DNA from: JANRIZ01 sp033764445
GTDB lineage: Bacteria > Verrucomicrobiota > Verrucomicrobiia > JAWXBN01
DNA: 43,876 nt
NCBI GenBank assembly: GCA_033764445.1
Contig: JANRIZ010000172.1
Coordinates: 1 to 43,876, forward strand
Reading direction: 5' to 3'
In this document: one piece after another, positions 42,049 through 43,876 of the stretch
Layout of the letters: the number at the start of each line of letters is the position of its first letter
Numbering within the stretch: position 1 is the stretch's first letter
Program-made: the position numbers and the translations under genes
The notes under the pieces: generated by a model
The model's database searches: none
What the model saw: only the letters and a program-made list of their open reading frames with translations
Told to the model about the DNA's origin: nothing

Positions 42049-42185
42049 ATCTTATCAAGAGCAGCTGAGTGACCGGCACGATGACGCTGCGGCAACCGGT
42101 TTCGAGAATGGCAACTCGAAACGTCCAGGTGCCAAATCCGGCAACGGCCAGAGACATCGGGTTTCTGGCTGAAGGCAGATAAGAT
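42049..42185 (+). promoter_or_regulatory. SAM-I (S-box) riboswitch
   Basis: The element shows the S-box hallmarks in order. P1 is a perfect 8-bp helix (ATCTTATC 42049-42056 with GATAAGAT 42178-42185). AAGAGCAG and a GCAGC/GCTGC helix follow, with the kink-turn-like GTGACC and GATGAC segments and GGCAACC (42091-42097). P3 is a 7-bp hairpin (42100-42106 with 42115-42121). The conserved GGTGCCAAATCC stretch (42129-42140) precedes P4 (GCCAGA 42147-42152 with TCTGGC 42164-42169). It binds S-adenosylmethionine and normally shuts off methionine-pathway genes. The 116 bases between it and the ATG have no U-tract terminator and no clear Shine-Dalgarno, so the expression mechanism is not visible. A tandem 8-bp repeat lies at 42199-42214. 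Confidence 0.9.
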
Positions 42186-42301
42186 GAGGTCTTGAAATCC
42201 CGGTTCCCCGGTTCAATGGCAAGCTCCCTCCTCTTCCTGGCCTGAGGCAAAGTTTCTTGGTCGGATTTCCAATCCAATAAGAAGACCCCCATCGACCCCC
42301 T

Positions 42302-43558
42302 ATGAGCCGAACATTTTTTAACCAGTTAAAATGCCGCGAGTGCGGAAAGACCTATCCGAAAAAGGCGATTCACGTGTGTGAATTTGACTTTGGTCCGCTG
42401 GAGGCCGACTACGATTACGAGCTGATTGCCCAGCACCTCAGCCGCAAAGTCATCGAGTCCCGGGACAACACCATGTGGCGCTACCGGGAGCTGCTGCCCA
42501 TCGACGGGGATCCGACCGTGGGAACCAAGGTGGGGTTCACCCCGCTGGTGGATGCAAAAAACCTGGCCCAGCGCCTGGGGATCAAACGGCTGTGGATCAA
42601 AAACGACACCGTCAATTACCCGACCCTTTCCTTCAAGGACCGCGTGGTCTCCGTGGCCCTGAGCCGGGCCCGCGAACTGGATTTCAAGGTCGTCGCCTGT
42701 GCCTCCACGGGCAATCTGGCCAATTCCGTGGCCGCCAACGCCGCCGCAGCCGGAATGACCAGTTACGTCCTCATTCCCGCCGATCTGGAGCAGGGAAAGG
42801 TATTGGGTTCGCTCGTCTATGGAACCAATGTCATTGGCATCCACGGGGCCTACGACCACGTCAACCGCCTCTGTTCGGAAATCGCGGGCAAGTACCATTG
42901 GGGTTTTGTGAATGTGAACCTGCGTCCCTATTACGCCGAGGGGTCCAAGTCCATGGGGTACGAGATCCAGGAGCAGCTCGGCTGGCGCAAACCACGCCAC
43001 ACGGTCGTCTGCATGGCCTCGGGATCGCTCCTGACCAAAATCCACAAGAGTTACCGCGAGTTCGAAAAACTCGGCCTGGTCGAACCCTCCCCCTATGTCA
43101 TCCACGGGGCACAGGCGACCGGGTGCAATCCCATTTCCGCCGCCTTCAAGAGCCGGAGCGACATTGTCAAGCCCGTCAAAACGCCCCAGACCATCGCCAA
43201 GTCCCTGGCCATCGGCACGCCCGCGGACGGGTATTATGCCATCCACGCCATGCGCGAAACCGGCGGCGGGTGCGAGGACGCCACCGATCCCGAGATTGTC
43301 GAGGGCATCCGCCTGCTGGCCGAGTGCGAGGGGATTTTTGCGGAAACCGCCGGCGGGGTCACGGTGGCCTGCGCCAAAAAACTCATCGAGTCGGGCACGA
43401 TCCCTCGCGATGAGGAGGCGGTCCTGTGCATCACCGGCAACGGTCTCAAGACCCAGGAGGCCATTTTGGGCCAATGCGGACAACCGCGTCTGATCAAGCC
43501 TTCGCTGGCTGAGTTTGAGGAACAGATTTACAAACACGATTTTTCAAGGGCGGCCTAG
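42302..43558 (+). CDS. Threonine-synthase-like PLP enzyme under SAM riboswitch control
   Basis: The 418-residue protein has the threonine synthase plan: an N-terminal cysteine-rich segment CRECGKTYPKKAIHVCEFDF (C11, C14, C26), then PTLSFKDRVV with the PLP lysine K112, VACASTGNLANSVAANAAAA, and the phosphate-binding GNGLKTQEA near the C-terminus. Threonine synthase converts O-phosphohomoserine to threonine. Here a SAM-I riboswitch sits upstream, and a CysO-type sulfur carrier gene follows after 52 bases, so an alternative role is sulfur transfer into O-phosphohomoserine to give homocysteine. The family is firm; the reaction is not. A missing second Cys in the usual N-terminal ribbon is noted. 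No Shine-Dalgarno is visible before the ATG. Confidence 0.9.
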   Translation: MSRTFFNQLKCRECGKTYPKKAIHVCEFDFGPLEADYDYELIAQHLSRKVIESRDNTMWRYRELLPIDGDPTVGTKVGFTPLVDAKNLAQRLGIKRLWIKNDTVNYPTLSFKDRVVSVALSRARELDFKVVACASTGNLANSVAANAAAAGMTSYVLIPADLEQGKVLGSLVYGTNVIGIHGAYDHVNRLCSEIAGKYHWGFVNVNLRPYYAEGSKSMGYEIQEQLGWRKPRHTVVCMASGSLLTKIHKSYREFEKLGLVEPSPYVIHGAQATGCNPISAAFKSRSDIVKPVKTPQTIAKSLAIGTPADGYYAIHAMRETGGGCEDATDPEIVEGIRLLAECEGIFAETAGGVTVACAKKLIESGTIPRDEEAVLCITGNGLKTQEAILGQCGQPRLIKPSLAEFEEQIYKHDFSRAA

Positions 43559-43610
43559 GCCCGCCCCCGTTCAACCCCCGTCCGACCGGACCACGAGGAG
43601 ATAAAAAGCC

Positions 43611-43876
43611 ATGCCCGTTCAAGTGATGATCCCCACCCCCCTGCGCAAACTTACCGCCGAAAAGGAGCAGGTTCCCGCCAGCGGCTCCACCGTGGCGGAG
43701 GTCATTGACGACCTTGAAAAAAACCATGCGGGCATCAAGGAACGGGTCCTGACCCCCGAGGGAAAAGCGCACCGGTTTATCCTGATTTTTGTCAACGACG
43801 AGGACATCCGTTTCACCGACAATCTGGCCACCCCGGTCAAGGACGGGGACACGGTCAGCATCGTCCCCGCCATTGC
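43611..43876 (+). CDS. CysO/MoaD-type sulfur carrier protein (cut by the window edge)
   Basis: The visible 88 residues form a ubiquitin-like beta-grasp: VQVMIPTPLRKLTAEKEQV, GSTVAEVIDDLEKNHAGIKE, AHRFILIFVNDEDIRFTDNL and VKDGDTVSIVPAIA. This closely resembles mycobacterial CysO, which is activated at a C-terminal Gly-Gly to a thiocarboxylate and delivers sulfur to a PLP enzyme. The end that should carry Gly-Gly lies just past the window. GAGGAG ten bases before the ATG is the clearest ribosome-binding site in the region. Spacing of 52 bases suggests one transcript with the threonine-synthase-like gene and control by the SAM riboswitch. MoaD or ThiS is the alternative, but the sequence is nearest to CysO. 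Confidence 0.88.
   Translation, partial: MPVQVMIPTPLRKLTAEKEQVPASGSTVAEVIDDLEKNHAGIKERVLTPEGKAHRFILIFVNDEDIRFTDNLATPVKDGDTVSIVPAI

Noticed and set aside
1..43876. CRISPR arrays, insertion sequences, integrase or phage genes, rRNA
   Set aside because: No regular spaced repeats, transposase motifs, inverted terminal repeats or rRNA signatures were seen in reading the window.

Overview
The window looks like chromosome from a GC-rich, Gram-negative, probably aerobic bacterium. It carries an RND pump with a TolC-type outer-membrane channel, several lipoproteins with clear lipoboxes, cytochrome-oxidase assembly genes and a NuoF subunit. A DUF5069 protein, many starts without a Shine-Dalgarno sequence, and a threonine-synthase-like gene next to a CysO-like sulfur carrier would suit a Verrucomicrobiota or other PVC-group host. 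That placement is inference: there is no rRNA or marker gene here. No phage, integrase, insertion sequence or CRISPR array was seen.

Layout. 1-5140: an unfamiliar protein with an internal duplication, a small exported protein, an HpnN-like MMPL transporter and an exported protein. 5167-11307: a PHP phosphatase, then a TetR-TolC-RND efflux operon with an 18-bp palindromic operator but no adaptor gene. 11308-13506: an AT-rich promoter region driving an exported PLD-family protein and a lipoprotein nuclease. 13559-19788: lysine 2,3-aminomutase, DUF5069, a lipoprotein-moeA-serine-hydrolase-like operon (the last product lacks catalytic residues), and a GNAT/deacetylase pair. 19823-22494: polyprenyl synthase and CrtI-type desaturase. 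22526-25858: DUF983, ABC ATPase and permease, SCO1 and DUF420, a likely haem-copper oxidase assembly set. 25893-26694: a TolQ/ExbB protein.

26667-35030 is a minus-strand block with a ribose-type ABC importer between two PAS histidine kinases, one of them a complete hybrid (PAS x4, HisKA, HATPase, REC, HPt). 35187-40380 holds a short CysD without CysN, three paralogous single-domain cyclic-nucleotide-binding proteins (two adjacent, the third separated by an oppositely oriented DUF3604 gene) and an M48 lipoprotein peptidase. A tRNA-Gln(CTG) gene and nuoF follow.

The most interesting element is at the right end. A SAM-I (S-box) riboswitch with its own promoter precedes a threonine-synthase-like PLP enzyme, which is followed by a CysO/MoaD-type sulfur carrier cut by the window edge. 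S-adenosylmethionine control of this pair fits sulfur transfer into homocysteine/methionine from a protein thiocarboxylate better than threonine synthesis. All functional calls come from reading motifs by eye; no search was run.
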